Source: Candidatus Nitrosacidococcus tergens
GTDB lineage: Bacteria; Pseudomonadota; Gammaproteobacteria; Nitrosococcales; Nitrosococcaceae
Assembly (NCBI RefSeq): GCF_902810445.1
Contig: NZ_LR778175.1
Span: 938,501 to 1,002,500 of the forward strand
Length of the DNA: 64,000 nt
Direction of reading: 5' to 3'
Part shown: positions 8,775 through 18,300 of the stretch, in pieces
Numbering within the stretch: position 1 is the first letter of the stretch
How the letters are laid out: the number at the start of each line of letters is the position of its first letter
Position numbers and translations under genes: made by a program
The notes under the pieces: generated by a model
What the model saw: only the letters and a program-made list of their open reading frames with translations
Told to the model about the DNA's origin: nothing
The model's database searches: none

Positions 8775-9365
8775 TTAGAATGGAATCCATGATTTTTTAT
8801 CAGTGAATTTCATATAATCTATATTTACCCCTGCTCGCCAACCTACACCAGTACGAATAGGTGCTAAAATGAGATCTCCTGCCTGCTGATAATTAACCCC
8901 TATACCACCTACTACATAAAAGCTTCCACCAACACCCGGAATTCTCTGAAAGATATCATTAGGGTTTTTTAAGTGATAGACTAAAATAAATACTTTAGAA
9001 ATATTACCCCCTGCATCAAAGCCTATAGAAGGGCTACTCCAGTAAACATTTTTATCTTTCCAAGTTTTGCTATGGAGTATGCCTTCTCCATAGCGAAGGC
9101 CAATCCCTAATGCTCCTCCCCCTTCGGTACCGGTAATATAACCATTAGGGTTACCCTGCTTCTTAAATACCCCTTCAATCACTTCAGCCAGTGCCTTGGT
9201 TGATTCTCCAAAGAAGTCTGAAGCTGCACTAATGACTCCTTGTTGAGAATACTCTTGATCCTGTGTCTTAGTATCTGCATAAAGCAAGGTACCATAGCTT
9301 ATTAAGAAAAATAATAAAAAGTATTTCACTATAGCCAGTTTACTTTTCATCTTAATCATTAGCAT
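8775..9365 (-). CDS. DUF1134 family exported protein, copy B
   Basis: A 196-residue paralogue of copy A without the acidic stretch. Blocks: YITGTEGGGALGIGLRYGEG, YWSSPSIGFDAGGNISKVFILVYHL, FQRIPGVGGSFYVVGG, LAPIRTGVGWRAGVNIDY and final SWIPF. This copy is closer to the family consensus (GLRYG, PIRTGVG). The ATG at 9365 shares one base with the stop of the upstream lipoprotein gene, suggesting coupling; ATG codons at 9359 and 9350 are alternatives. All give a signal peptide ending near LLYA-D. A far longer reading frame upstream is a Trp/Leu-rich shadow of the lipoprotein's Gly/Tyr tail and is rejected. Confidence 0.83.
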   Translation of the reverse strand: MLMIKMKSKLAIVKYFLLFFLISYGTLLYADTKTQDQEYSQQGVISAASDFFGESTKALAEVIEGVFKKQGNPNGYITGTEGGGALGIGLRYGEGILHSKTWKDKNVYWSSPSIGFDAGGNISKVFILVYHLKNPNDIFQRIPGVGGSFYVVGGIGVNYQQAGDLILAPIRTGVGWRAGVNIDYMKFTDKKSWIPF

Positions 9366-9940
9366 CACCACCAATAATAACCAAAGGGAGAAAAGCCATA
9401 GGGATACATATAGGGATAACCAAATCCATATCCGTATGGGTAACCAAAACCAAACCCGCCATAACCACCATAACCACCATAATAAGGATAATAATAACGA
9501 GCTGTAATCGGCTCCCAAAGATAGTATTTTACAGTCTGTATTACCGGAAATGGATAAGAGAGCTCCCCAATTTTTCTTTCTTCCAAGTCTATTACTTTGC
9601 CGTAAATCGTAATTTCTCGATCTTTTTTATAAATCTCTGGATCTAAAAACTCAGCAACTGTAGCAATAAAACGGCCATCGCTTTTATCCCCTCCTACAGG
9701 TCGACCTTCATCTCCTAAAGGTTGAGCAAGGATTTCAAAAACAGTACCCTCTTTTTTATTATGGATACTAGCAATTTTTCCTCCCCAACGTATAAAACTG
9801 CCTTGATATCGGTGAACATCAGCTTGTACTGCCTGAATACTAGGGTTTTTAGGAGGCTGATCTCGAATCAATTGAGGCACTTGGCTCTCACAACCGATTA
9901 ATATCAAAGCAGTAAAAATAAGTGCTATTTTTTTTAGCAT
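9365..9940 (-). CDS. Slp family outer-membrane lipoprotein with Gly/Tyr-rich tail
   Basis: A 191-residue lipoprotein. Residues 1-17 form a lipoprotein signal with lipobox LIGC (Cys17). The body (about 18-150) resembles the Slp family of starvation-inducible outer-membrane lipoproteins: QADVHRYQGSFIRWGGKIAS, FEILAQPLG, GRFIATV and an OB-like strand EITIYGKVIDLEE. Residues about 149-191 are an aromatic-glycine tail built of repeated YPYGYGFG-like units ending in WW, unlike the usual Slp C-terminus. Slp proteins are thought to stabilise the envelope under stress. First gene of the unit with the two DUF1134 genes. Confidence 0.85.
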   Translation of the reverse strand: MLKKIALIFTALILIGCESQVPQLIRDQPPKNPSIQAVQADVHRYQGSFIRWGGKIASIHNKKEGTVFEILAQPLGDEGRPVGGDKSDGRFIATVAEFLDPEIYKKDREITIYGKVIDLEERKIGELSYPFPVIQTVKYYLWEPITARYYYPYYGGYGGYGGFGFGYPYGYGFGYPYMYPYGFSPFGYYWW

Positions 9941-10040
9941 AGAGTATTTTTTTTAAATTAGAGTAATTAATTCATGAGATAGTTATAAACTATTTGGCTA
10001 ATTTTTTAATAAGCAAGTATCAATTCACCTAATTTTCACT

Positions 10041-10703
10041 ATGGAACCCACTTCATCTTATTCTAGTACAAATAAACAAGAAACGATTGTTTTACTTCAT
10101 GGACTTTGGATGTATAAACTTGGTCTATATCCTATGGCGAAACGCTTAAGAAGCTATGGATATCATGTCATTTGTTTTGGTTATCCCTCCGTACGAAAAT
10201 ACCCTAAGGAGATCGTTGAGACGTTACATCAAAAAGTGATTCACTTAGAAAATGAAACTATTCATTTTGTAGGTCATAGCTTAGGCGGATTGCTCATTCA
10301 GCATTTTTTTGAAACCTATCCTGATCAAAAACCAGGACGTGTGATTGCGTTAGGTAGCCCTTTTGCAAGCAGCAAAGCTGCTCATCGAGTTTATACTCTT
10401 CCTCTAGGCCGTCATATTTTAGGAAAATGTGCAGGAGAGAAATTATTACTTGAGCCTAGAGCACCTTGGCATTTTAAACAAGAGCTAGGGGTTATTTCCG
10501 GTACTCGCAGTGCAGATTTAGGCAAAATCATTGCTCAGCTTTCTTTACCAAATGATGGAACCGTCACCGTTGAAGAAACAAAACAAGAAGGAATGACAGA
10601 ACATTGCTTGCTAGAAATCAACCACAATGGGTTACTTTTTTCTCCACTAGTAGTACCCTTTATTGATCGATTTTTACAAACGGGTCGTTTTAAGGAACAA
10701 TAA
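10041..10703 (+). CDS. Alpha/beta-hydrolase (lipase/esterase, PGAP1-like)
   Basis: A 220-residue cytosolic-looking alpha/beta hydrolase without a clear signal peptide. The oxyanion motif is VLLHGLWM near residue 18 and the nucleophile elbow is GHSLGG near residue 80, with Ser as nucleophile. Candidate acid and base residues are the Asp in LPNDGTVTV and a His near the C-terminus (EINHNGLLF). This resembles small PGAP1-like or 'esterase/lipase' proteins; the substrate is not predictable. It ends one base before the convergent yjbQ gene. Confidence 0.8.
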   Translation: MEPTSSYSSTNKQETIVLLHGLWMYKLGLYPMAKRLRSYGYHVICFGYPSVRKYPKEIVETLHQKVIHLENETIHFVGHSLGGLLIQHFFETYPDQKPGRVIALGSPFASSKAAHRVYTLPLGRHILGKCAGEKLLLEPRAPWHFKQELGVISGTRSADLGKIIAQLSLPNDGTVTVEETKQEGMTEHCLLEINHNGLLFSPLVVPFIDRFLQTGRFKEQ

Positions 10704-10704
10704 A

Positions 10705-11130
10705 TTATAGCTCTCCCCAAAGGGTAAGAACAATGTTCCGACTACCTCCATGATCTCTATGTTCACCAAAATAGATTCCCTGCCAAATTCCTAGGTTAAA
10801 CTGACCTTGAGTAATAGGAATCTGTACACTCGATCCTAAAATACTACTTTTAATATGGGCAGGTAAATCATCACTACCTTCTAAAGTATGGCGATAATAA
10901 GGCTCATTTTCAGGTACTACTTGGTTAAAAAAACTTTCAAAATCAGTTCGAACAATAGGATCGGCATTTTCATTAATCGTTAATGATGCGGAGCTATGTT
11001 TAATGAAAACATGTAATAGCCCTGTTTTGATTTGCGCAAGTTCTGGCTGGCAAGCTACTTTAATTTCTTGCGTGATTAAATGAAATCCCCGCCGATACGA
11101 GTTTAATTGAATTTCTTTTTGAATCCACAT
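10705..11130 (-). CDS. yjbQ: YjbQ/UPF0047 family protein
   Basis: A 141-residue protein that covers the whole YjbQ family (UPF0047, PF01894). Typical blocks are GLLHVFIKHSSASLTINENAD, YRHTLEGSDDLPAHIKSSILG, and QGIYFGEHRDHGGSRNIVLTLWGE with conserved His residues. Members have been reported to have weak thiamine-phosphate synthase activity; the physiological role is uncertain. Convergent with the hydrolase gene and divergent from the HAD gene, 30 bases from its start. Confidence 0.92.
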   Translation of the reverse strand: MWIQKEIQLNSYRRGFHLITQEIKVACQPELAQIKTGLLHVFIKHSSASLTINENADPIVRTDFESFFNQVVPENEPYYRHTLEGSDDLPAHIKSSILGSSVQIPITQGQFNLGIWQGIYFGEHRDHGGSRNIVLTLWGEL

Positions 11131-11160
11131 AAATTAGCGTATTTAAATATTAAAAAAGAA

Positions 11161-12018
11161 ATGGCTAAACAAAACATACTTTTCATTATTGCATATGATT
11201 TTGATGGTACCTTAGCCCCTGGTAATATGCAGGAGTATAATTTTATTCCCGCACTCAACATTGAACCAAAAGATTTCTGGACTGAAACAGAGAAAATCGC
11301 CAAAGAGCAAAGTGCGGATAAAATTTTAGCTTATATGAAGCTTATGCTGCAAAAAGCAAGCACAGCTCAAATACCCATTCGAAAGGAAGATTTTATCCAA
11401 TATGGAAAAGACATTGAGTTATTTCCCGGTGTAAAAGATTGGTTTGATCGGATTGATAAATACGGAAAAGCACATGGAGTTAAAGTAGAGCATTTTATTA
11501 TTTCTTCAGGATTACGAGAAATGATAAAAGCAACACCCATTGCAAAGAAGTTTAAAAAAATCTATGCCTCTGGATTTATGTTTGATGAAAATGGAGTTGC
11601 AAACTGGCCTGCTCTTGCCATTAACTATACGACTAAAACACAATATTTATTTCGTATCAACAAAGGCACTCTTGAGGAGCACGATGATTCTCAAATTAAT
11701 CAAATTAATAAATACGTTGCTCTAGAGAAACGGTCAGTGCCTTTTGAAAATATAGTATTTATTGGAGATGGGGAAGCCGATATTCCTTGTATGCGGTTAG
11801 TAAAAGATAAAGGAGGATATTCTATTGCTGTATATGTATACAATCGAAAAAAACGTAAATCTCAAGCTAAAGTGCATCAATTAGTAACAGATGGGCGTAC
11901 TACTTTAGTAGCCACTGCAAATTATGAAGAAAATAAAACAATCGATCGGGCAGTCAAAGCGATGATTGACAGAGTAGTAGCAACACATACGCTACATGAA
12001 ATAAGCAGAAAAACCTAA
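11161..12018 (+). CDS. HAD-superfamily phosphatase
   Basis: A 285-residue soluble protein with the HAD motifs: motif I YDFDGTLAP (Asp13 nucleophile, Asp15), motif II ISSGLREMI, a Lys-rich region before it, and motif III/IV FIGDGEADIPCM. An alternative ATG 54 bases upstream would reach into the divergent yjbQ promoter region; the ATG at 11161 after an A-rich stretch places DFDGT at the normal distance from the N-terminus. Substrate unknown; the cap is C1-like and inserted between motifs I and II. The stop overlaps that of the convergent bfd gene by four bases. Confidence 0.85.
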   Translation: MAKQNILFIIAYDFDGTLAPGNMQEYNFIPALNIEPKDFWTETEKIAKEQSADKILAYMKLMLQKASTAQIPIRKEDFIQYGKDIELFPGVKDWFDRIDKYGKAHGVKVEHFIISSGLREMIKATPIAKKFKKIYASGFMFDENGVANWPALAINYTTKTQYLFRINKGTLEEHDDSQINQINKYVALEKRSVPFENIVFIGDGEADIPCMRLVKDKGGYSIAVYVYNRKKRKSQAKVHQLVTDGRTTLVATANYEENKTIDRAVKAMIDRVVATHTLHEISRKT

Positions 12019-12218
12019 GAAGCTATTTTTTCAAGCTCGGCAGTAGGATTGCTGCTGTTTTGTACTTTTTGTAGCATATCTCGTACATAACAACCGCACT
12101 TGCCACAATCTTGAATAACACCAAGTTCATCTCGCAGACCGTGAATACTATTCGTTCCTTGATCAATTGCTTGTTGTAATTTTTTATCACTGACTGCCCG
12201 GCATACACAGATATACAT
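12015..12218 (-). CDS. bfd: Bacterioferritin-associated ferredoxin
   Basis: A 67-residue [2Fe-2S] protein of the BFD-like family. Cluster ligands are the CVC pair (C-x-C) near residue 4 and the CGKCGC group (C-x-x-C) near residue 38. In Pseudomonas, Bfd donates electrons to bacterioferritin so that stored iron is released. No bacterioferritin gene adjoins it here. A Fur-like palindrome lies 42 bases upstream of the ATG, consistent with induction under iron starvation, the known regulation of bfd. Confidence 0.92.
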   Translation of the reverse strand: MYICVCRAVSDKKLQQAIDQGTNSIHGLRDELGVIQDCGKCGCYVRDMLQKVQNSSNPTAELEKIAS

Positions 12219-12259
12219 AACTACTATCCTCTATTGTTTTTATACCTCCATATAAATAC

Positions 12260-12280
12260 AAATGAGAATGATTGTCAATG
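12260..12280. promoter_or_regulatory. Fur box upstream of bfd
   Basis: The stretch AATGAGAATGATTGTCAAT matches the Fur consensus pattern (three interleaved NATWAT-like hexamers around GAATGATT) with few mismatches. It is located between ligA and bfd, upstream of the bfd start, where Fur would block transcription when iron is plentiful. The assignment is by eye. Confidence 0.7.
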
Positions 12281-12313
12281 TACTTTTAATAAAAAATAAA
12301 TATATTAATGAAA

Positions 12314-14347
12314 TCAATCAAGTAATCCTTGAAACTGAGATTCATCTAAGATAGCTATTCCTAGATTTTGTGCTTTATTTAATGTTGATCCCGGTTGAGT
12401 ACCGACAACCACATAGTTTGTTTTAGATGAAATATGACTATTTACCCTACCTCCTAGTGTTTGTATTTTCTCTTTAGCTTGGTTGCGAGTCATTGCAGCT
12501 AAAGTACCAGTAAAGACAAAAATTTGATTTAAAAGCGGTAAGTGATGAGAATCTTCTTCCTTATAGATGCCATCTTCTGCCCAAAAAACTCCTTCTTCTT
12601 GTAGTTTATATATCACTTCACAATTATGATTTTGGCGGAAAAAAACCACAATATGAAAAGCAACAACAGAACCTATCTCCGGGATTTTTTGAAGTTGTTC
12701 TTCATCACTTGCCATTAAAGCAGTTAAAGAACCAAACTCTCTTGCTAGCAGTTGTGCGGTAGTCTCCCCCACTTCACGAATACCTATCGCATACAGAAAG
12801 CGAGCAAATGTAGTTTTTTTACTTTGCTCAATCGCACTTACTATCTGAGTAGCTCGTTTTTCTCCAATACCCTCTAAAGTTGACAATTTTTCTATAGTGA
12901 GCTGATATAAATCAGCCGGATCTTTAACTAAGTCTGACTCTACAAGCTGAGCAATGATTCTTTCTCCTAAACCACAAATATTCATGGCTTTTCTAGAAAC
13001 AAAATGCTTAATCATTCCTTTTCGCTGAGCTGGACAATACAATCCACCACTACAACGAGCTATGGTATTTTCCTGATCCTTAACTACCTCAGAGTTACAA
13101 ACAGGGCAGCATTGAGGCATAACAAAAGGAGTGCTATTTTCTGGGCGACTTTCTAAGATAACACTTATTACTTCAGGAATTACATCCCCAGCCCTGCGGA
13201 CTAAGACTCTATCTCCGATCCGAATGTCTTTTCGCTGCACTTCTGATTCATTATGCAGGGTAGCATTACGAATCACTACTCCGCCTACCAAGATAGGATC
13301 TAATCGTGCAACAGGAGTGAGCATACCAGTACGTCCCACCTGAACTTCAATGGCAAGCACTTGAGTGGAGACTTCTTGGGCAGGAAATTTATAGGCAATT
13401 GCCCAGCGGGGTGCTCTAGCAGTAAAACCTAGACTATTTTGCTGCGTTAAATCATCTACCTTGAATACCACACCGTCAATTTCATAAGGTAATTGAGATC
13501 GTAGCCCTGATAGTTTTTCAAGATATGCCCAACATTCATCCATATCACAAACAAGTTGACTATAAGGAGAAATAGGAAATCCCCATTCCTTTAGCTGCAT
13601 TAAGACTCTATTTTGAGAAGTAGGAATATTGCCTTGTCCTACTTCTCCTATCCCATAACAAAATATAGCTAAGGATCGAGTTGCGGTAATTTTAGAATCT
13701 AATTGGCGTACACTTCCGGCTGCTGCATTTCTTGGGTTAACAAAAGGTTTTTCTCCTTTTAATTTACTCTCTTGATTTAATTGATAGAAAGCTACCTTAG
13801 GCATATATACCTCCCCTCGTACTTCTAAAATATTAGGCACATTCCTTCCCCTAAGTTGTAAAGGAATAGTGGGAATAGTACGGATATTATGAGTGATATC
13901 TTCTCCAACTTGACCATCTCCTCGAGTGGCTCCTTGAGTAAGTATTCCATTTTGGTAGCACAAATTAACCGCTAGCCCATCTAATTTAGGCTCAGCCACA
14001 TAGCAAATCTTAGATAAATCTAGTCGTTCCTTATTTCTTTGATCAAAATGTTCTAGCTCATTCCTATCAAAAGCATTATTTAGTGAGCGTAAAGGTACCT
14101 TATGCTGTAGCTTAGCAAAGGTTTTTAGTGGAGCAGAACCTACCCGTTGGGTAGGGGATTGAGGTGTAATAAGGGCTGGATATTTTCTCTCTAAATCCTC
14201 TAATTCCTTGAAAAGTTGATCGTACTCAAAATCTGCAATTAAAGGTTGATCAAGTACATAGTAAGCATAGTCATACTCATAAATTAAATGTCGTAACTCT
14301 TTAATGCGCCCTTGGTCCCTATTATTATAAGGAGTAGGCATAAACAT
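12314..14347 (-). CDS. ligA: NAD+-dependent DNA ligase LigA
   Basis: A 677-residue protein, full length for LigA, sealing nicks with NAD+. Domain order: Ia NAD-binding region with YYVLD (about 29-33), adenylation domain with the KxDG motif (Lys121 in EPKLDG), OB fold, four-Cys zinc finger (CCPVC and GLYCPAQ), helix-hairpin-helix repeats (about 500-580) and a C-terminal BRCT domain with FTGTLAAMTRNQAKE. The start may also be the second Met two codons later. Third gene after smc and zipA, nine bases downstream of zipA, a common gammaproteobacterial order. Confidence 0.97.
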   Translation of the reverse strand: MFMPTPYNNRDQGRIKELRHLIYEYDYAYYVLDQPLIADFEYDQLFKELEDLERKYPALITPQSPTQRVGSAPLKTFAKLQHKVPLRSLNNAFDRNELEHFDQRNKERLDLSKICYVAEPKLDGLAVNLCYQNGILTQGATRGDGQVGEDITHNIRTIPTIPLQLRGRNVPNILEVRGEVYMPKVAFYQLNQESKLKGEKPFVNPRNAAAGSVRQLDSKITATRSLAIFCYGIGEVGQGNIPTSQNRVLMQLKEWGFPISPYSQLVCDMDECWAYLEKLSGLRSQLPYEIDGVVFKVDDLTQQNSLGFTARAPRWAIAYKFPAQEVSTQVLAIEVQVGRTGMLTPVARLDPILVGGVVIRNATLHNESEVQRKDIRIGDRVLVRRAGDVIPEVISVILESRPENSTPFVMPQCCPVCNSEVVKDQENTIARCSGGLYCPAQRKGMIKHFVSRKAMNICGLGERIIAQLVESDLVKDPADLYQLTIEKLSTLEGIGEKRATQIVSAIEQSKKTTFARFLYAIGIREVGETTAQLLAREFGSLTALMASDEEQLQKIPEIGSVVAFHIVVFFRQNHNCEVIYKLQEEGVFWAEDGIYKEEDSHHLPLLNQIFVFTGTLAAMTRNQAKEKIQTLGGRVNSHISSKTNYVVVGTQPGSTLNKAQNLGIAILDESQFQGLLD

Positions 14348-14356
14348 ACGCTAAAT

Positions 14357-15367
14357 TTACATTCCTAAGGATCGGCGGTTACGATTAAAACTAAGAATTC
14401 GCTCCTTAATATGAGCAATTGTTTCTGTGGTTAGGATATTTCTTTTTTCATCTTTTAGATCGCCATTTAGATTTCTTGCAAGAATACGAGCAAAATTTAG
14501 CATTGCTTCAAAAGCTGCAAATCCCCCAGAAGGACCTGGTAATCTCATAAATAGGGTAAGCCCTGGTGTGGTAAAACTATTCATTTTATCCAAATTGAAT
14601 GTTCCAGGTTTAACCATATTGACTATACTAAAAATAGGTTTGTCACGGGCATAAGCATGGAAAATGCTCATTTCCCCAAATTGGAGTCCGTGCTCTATAA
14701 AAATGGAAGCGATATCTCTACCTTGAAATACCCCTTTCCCCCGAGCCGTGACAGTTAGAGCAATTATAAGTTCTGGCCCCAGTTCCGTAGTAGGTTGCTT
14801 TTTAGTAGGAGATTCTATAAAACTAGATTGAGGTTTAAATGGAGGTTTAGGTGAATAAGCAGGTGATTTAGACCGAATATCTTGAGAAGAAGGTAGTGCT
14901 GATTCTTTCTGCCTATCTTCTAAGGAATATTTATTTCCTTTTATTTCATCCGTAGAAAAGGTCGAATATCTTGATTTCTCTTGAGAATAAGGGGGTGTTT
15001 TTTCATTAAAAGGATCCTCTACTTCATAGGATTCATCTAAGCTCACAGAGCTTATTTGATCTTTTTTAACTTCTTGATTCCTCCTAAATTGAATTGTGCT
15101 TGATGTATCTACGCCATCGTTGAGCGTAGTAGGATGTGAAGTAAAGGAATCCTTTTCTTGATAGGAGGTACTAGATTCCGCTGTAGTTTCCGCTAAATCT
15201 AAATCCTCTTTATGAGTATCAACGATATCTTTTTGATGATCATCATCAGTAACTTTTTGCTCACTAGAGATTGCTCCTTTTTTCTTTAACTCCCAGCGAG
15301 AGTAAAAATAAATTAATACAAGCAATAGAATACTAATAATAAATAACGTAAGACGTAAATTATTCAT
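14357..15367 (-). CDS. zipA: Cell division protein ZipA
   Basis: A 336-residue bitopic inner-membrane protein that tethers FtsZ to the membrane. A single transmembrane helix covers about residues 5-23, followed by a basic patch, then a long low-complexity linker rich in Ser, Glu, Asp, Pro and Lys (about 35-195), and the C-terminal ZipA_C FtsZ-binding domain (about 196-336) with LIIALTVTARGKGVFQGRDI, LQFGEMSIFHAY, and TPGLTLFMRLPGPS. Located between smc and ligA, the context in which zipA is commonly found. Confidence 0.95.
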   Translation of the reverse strand: MNNLRLTLFIISILLLVLIYFYSRWELKKKGAISSEQKVTDDDHQKDIVDTHKEDLDLAETTAESSTSYQEKDSFTSHPTTLNDGVDTSSTIQFRRNQEVKKDQISSVSLDESYEVEDPFNEKTPPYSQEKSRYSTFSTDEIKGNKYSLEDRQKESALPSSQDIRSKSPAYSPKPPFKPQSSFIESPTKKQPTTELGPELIIALTVTARGKGVFQGRDIASIFIEHGLQFGEMSIFHAYARDKPIFSIVNMVKPGTFNLDKMNSFTTPGLTLFMRLPGPSGGFAAFEAMLNFARILARNLNGDLKDEKRNILTTETIAHIKERILSFNRNRRSLGM

Positions 15368-15385
15368 AAAATCTCTCTTTATTCT

Positions 15386-18300
15386 CTATATAGCCGCTAA
15401 CTCTATGGCTTTATCCATATCTACTGCAACCAAACGAGAAACTCCTGGTTCGTGCATTGTTACGCCAGTTAATTGATTTCCTATTTCCATAGTAGTTTTA
15501 TTGTGAGTCACAATAATAAATTGTACTTTTTCTGACATCTCTTTTACTAAATTACAAAAACGCCCTACATTTGCTTCATCAAGAGGAGCATCTACCTCAT
15601 CTAACATGCAAAATGGAGCAGGATTTAGTTGGAAAATAGCAAAAACAAGGGCAATAGCGGTGAGTGCTTTTTCCCCTCCAGAGAGAAGATGAATAGTACT
15701 ATTTTTCTTGCCTGGAGGACGTGCCATAATAGTTACACCAGAATTGAGCAAGTTATTACTGTCTAACTCTAAATAAGACTTTCCACCACCAAATAGTTTT
15801 GGAAAAAGAAGCTCTAATCCTTCATTAACCTTATCAAATGTTTCCTGAAAACGACTGCGCGTTTCTTTATCAATACGTTCAATAGCACCATTTAAAGTAT
15901 TTAAAGCATCGGTCAAGTCTGTATATTGAGATTGTAAGTACTGCAGACGCTCTTGCTGCGTTTGATATTCTTCAATAGCAGCCATATTAATTGCACCTAG
16001 CTGCTGGATTTTTTTGGAGGTGTTCTTATGTTCAGATTCTAATTGAGAAACACTATTTTCCGTTATGCATAAATTTGCTGATACTTCCTCAATATCAAAC
16101 CCTTGCTCTATAATTTGTTCCTCAAGAGTTTGGATTCGCACTTTAATTTCCTGAGATTCTATTTGTACCTGTGATAAATGGGATCTATCTTCAGAAATAA
16201 TTATTTCTTGTTCTTTTTTTTGCCGTTGGCATAGATATGCTTTATTCTCCTCATCGGCTATTTCTACTCTGAGAGTATTAAGCAGTTTTTCTATCACAAG
16301 CCGTTCTTGAAGCTGTATATCTAATTGTTGTTTTAAATCTTGTATTAGTGATTGATTATCTGAGCATTTTAATGTCAGTGCTACTTGACGTTGCATAAGA
16401 TCATTATATTCTTTTTGGATTTGCCCTAAAATTTCTTTTGCAGTCAATTTTCTATTCTCTAGGTCTTTACCCCTCATTTCTAATTGATGGATGGCTTCTT
16501 TTTGCAGCATAGCTGCATTTTGAATTTTTTCATTTTTATCCCAGATCTCTTTCTTTCTCCCCAAGTAATTGGCTTGAAAGCTCTTAGATTGATCCAGTTC
16601 ATAGGTTATTTTTTGGAGTTGAATGATAAGTTGTTTTGATTCTTCTTTATTATCACCATATTGATGACTAGCTTCATTACACTCTTGTTCAATTTGTCCC
16701 CAGCGAATTTGGTAATGTTCATTTTGTGCCTCAGCTCGAGTTAAACGAGTCTGTTGATGGTGTAATTTCTCTTTTAAAGAATCAATATTTTCTTGGTATT
16801 TAATTCGCTCTTTTTTAAACAAACAGATTTGATTATACAATTCTTTTTGCTTTTGTTTAATTAGGGTAGATTCTTGGTGCTGTACATTTATTTTTTCTTG
16901 TATCTGACTTATTTCTTGTGCTCTAGTCACTATTCCTGTTTGTGTTTTTTCTTTTTTATTTCCTAAACTTATCCAGTTACTTCCAAGCCAAATTCCATTG
17001 CGAGTAATTACAGATTTACCTATAGTAAGTTTAGGCCTTAACATTAAGGCCTGTTCTAAGGTTTCAGTGGTATAAATCCATAAAAGTAAAGAATTTAGGG
17101 GAAGAGAGGTATCTACCTTATCCCATAAGGTAGATTTATCTTCAGTAGATTGGGAGTCTGAATATGCAAAATCTGGAGTATTATCCACTAACATAAGCTC
17201 TTCTCCAGCTAGAGGAACGAGCTCAATTGGATCCAAGGTAGAAATATTATCTATACAAATTGCTCCTAGATAAGTACCAATAACTCTTTCAACTGCCAAT
17301 TCCCATCCAACTTCTACTTTAATTTTATTGAGTAACTTAGGATAGTTTTCTAATTTTTGCTGATGAATCCATTGGCCTACCTTATTACTGTAACTAAGGG
17401 CTGTTTTCTGTAACTTTTGTAATGAACTTAGCTGTCCTTGCAATCGGTTCCAATGACTTTCATATTCTTGAAGGGTTCGTATCAGTCGTTTTTCTTCTTT
17501 CTCATTGGCTAGGATTTTGGTTTTACATTGTTCAAGTTTTGCTTCTTGTTCTGTAATTTCTTGGGTTAGGAAAAAACATTTATTTTCTATAGAATCAATT
17601 TGTACTTCTCCTTTTTTTTCAACAAGCTGTTGCTTTTCTAAATTAAGTCGCTCTATTCTTTGAGAAAGCTGAAGCTGCTCTCGCTCCAATTGTTTTAAGC
17701 TAGCCTGGACTCCTTGTGATTGCTGTACTAACTTATGATTATATTGGTTTAATTTCTCCCACTGAACTTGCCAATTCTCTATTTCATTTTTTGATTCATT
17801 GGCAAGTTTTTGGGCTCTTTTCCACTGGGTTTGCGCATCACTATACTCTTGGTTGCTTTTAATAATTAAGGAATCTACTTGATCAATACTTGCTAGTTTC
17901 TCAGTCCTAATTATCTCAATTTGGGTTAATCGATCTGATACTTGCTCTAATTCTTTTTTAGTCTGTATTTGTTGGGTTTGATTATAGTGGATATTTTGTT
18001 CTAATTTTGTGATTTCAGTACTTTGATGGTAGTACTGTGTTTGTATTTTTTCCGTTTGTTCTCGGATATTTTGCAATTTTACTTGAGAAGATACCCATTG
18101 AGACTCTAAATGCGCTAAGGCTGTAGTAGTTTTCTCTAACTTATTTTCTTGCACTTGAATAGCTTGTTGTTGTTTTTTTCCCTCTTCAATCAGTTGTTGC
18201 CAGCGTAATGTATATATTTTCTTTTTAATTTCGTGCTCTGCCGTTTTTAAGGTTTGGTATTTTTCTGCATTTTCTGCTTGGCGTTTCAAAGTATTGAGCT

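Noticed and set aside
9366..9518. Trp/Leu-rich N-terminal extension of DUF1134 copy B (WWLWWLWRVWFWL-like).
   Set aside because: It is the other reading frame of the lipoprotein's Gly/Tyr tail codons; no family member has it, and ATGs at 9365-9350 give a normal signal peptide.
11107..11160. Longer start for the HAD phosphatase.
   Set aside because: It would place the DFDGT motif too far from the N-terminus and overlap the start of the divergent yjbQ; the ATG at 11161 fits better.
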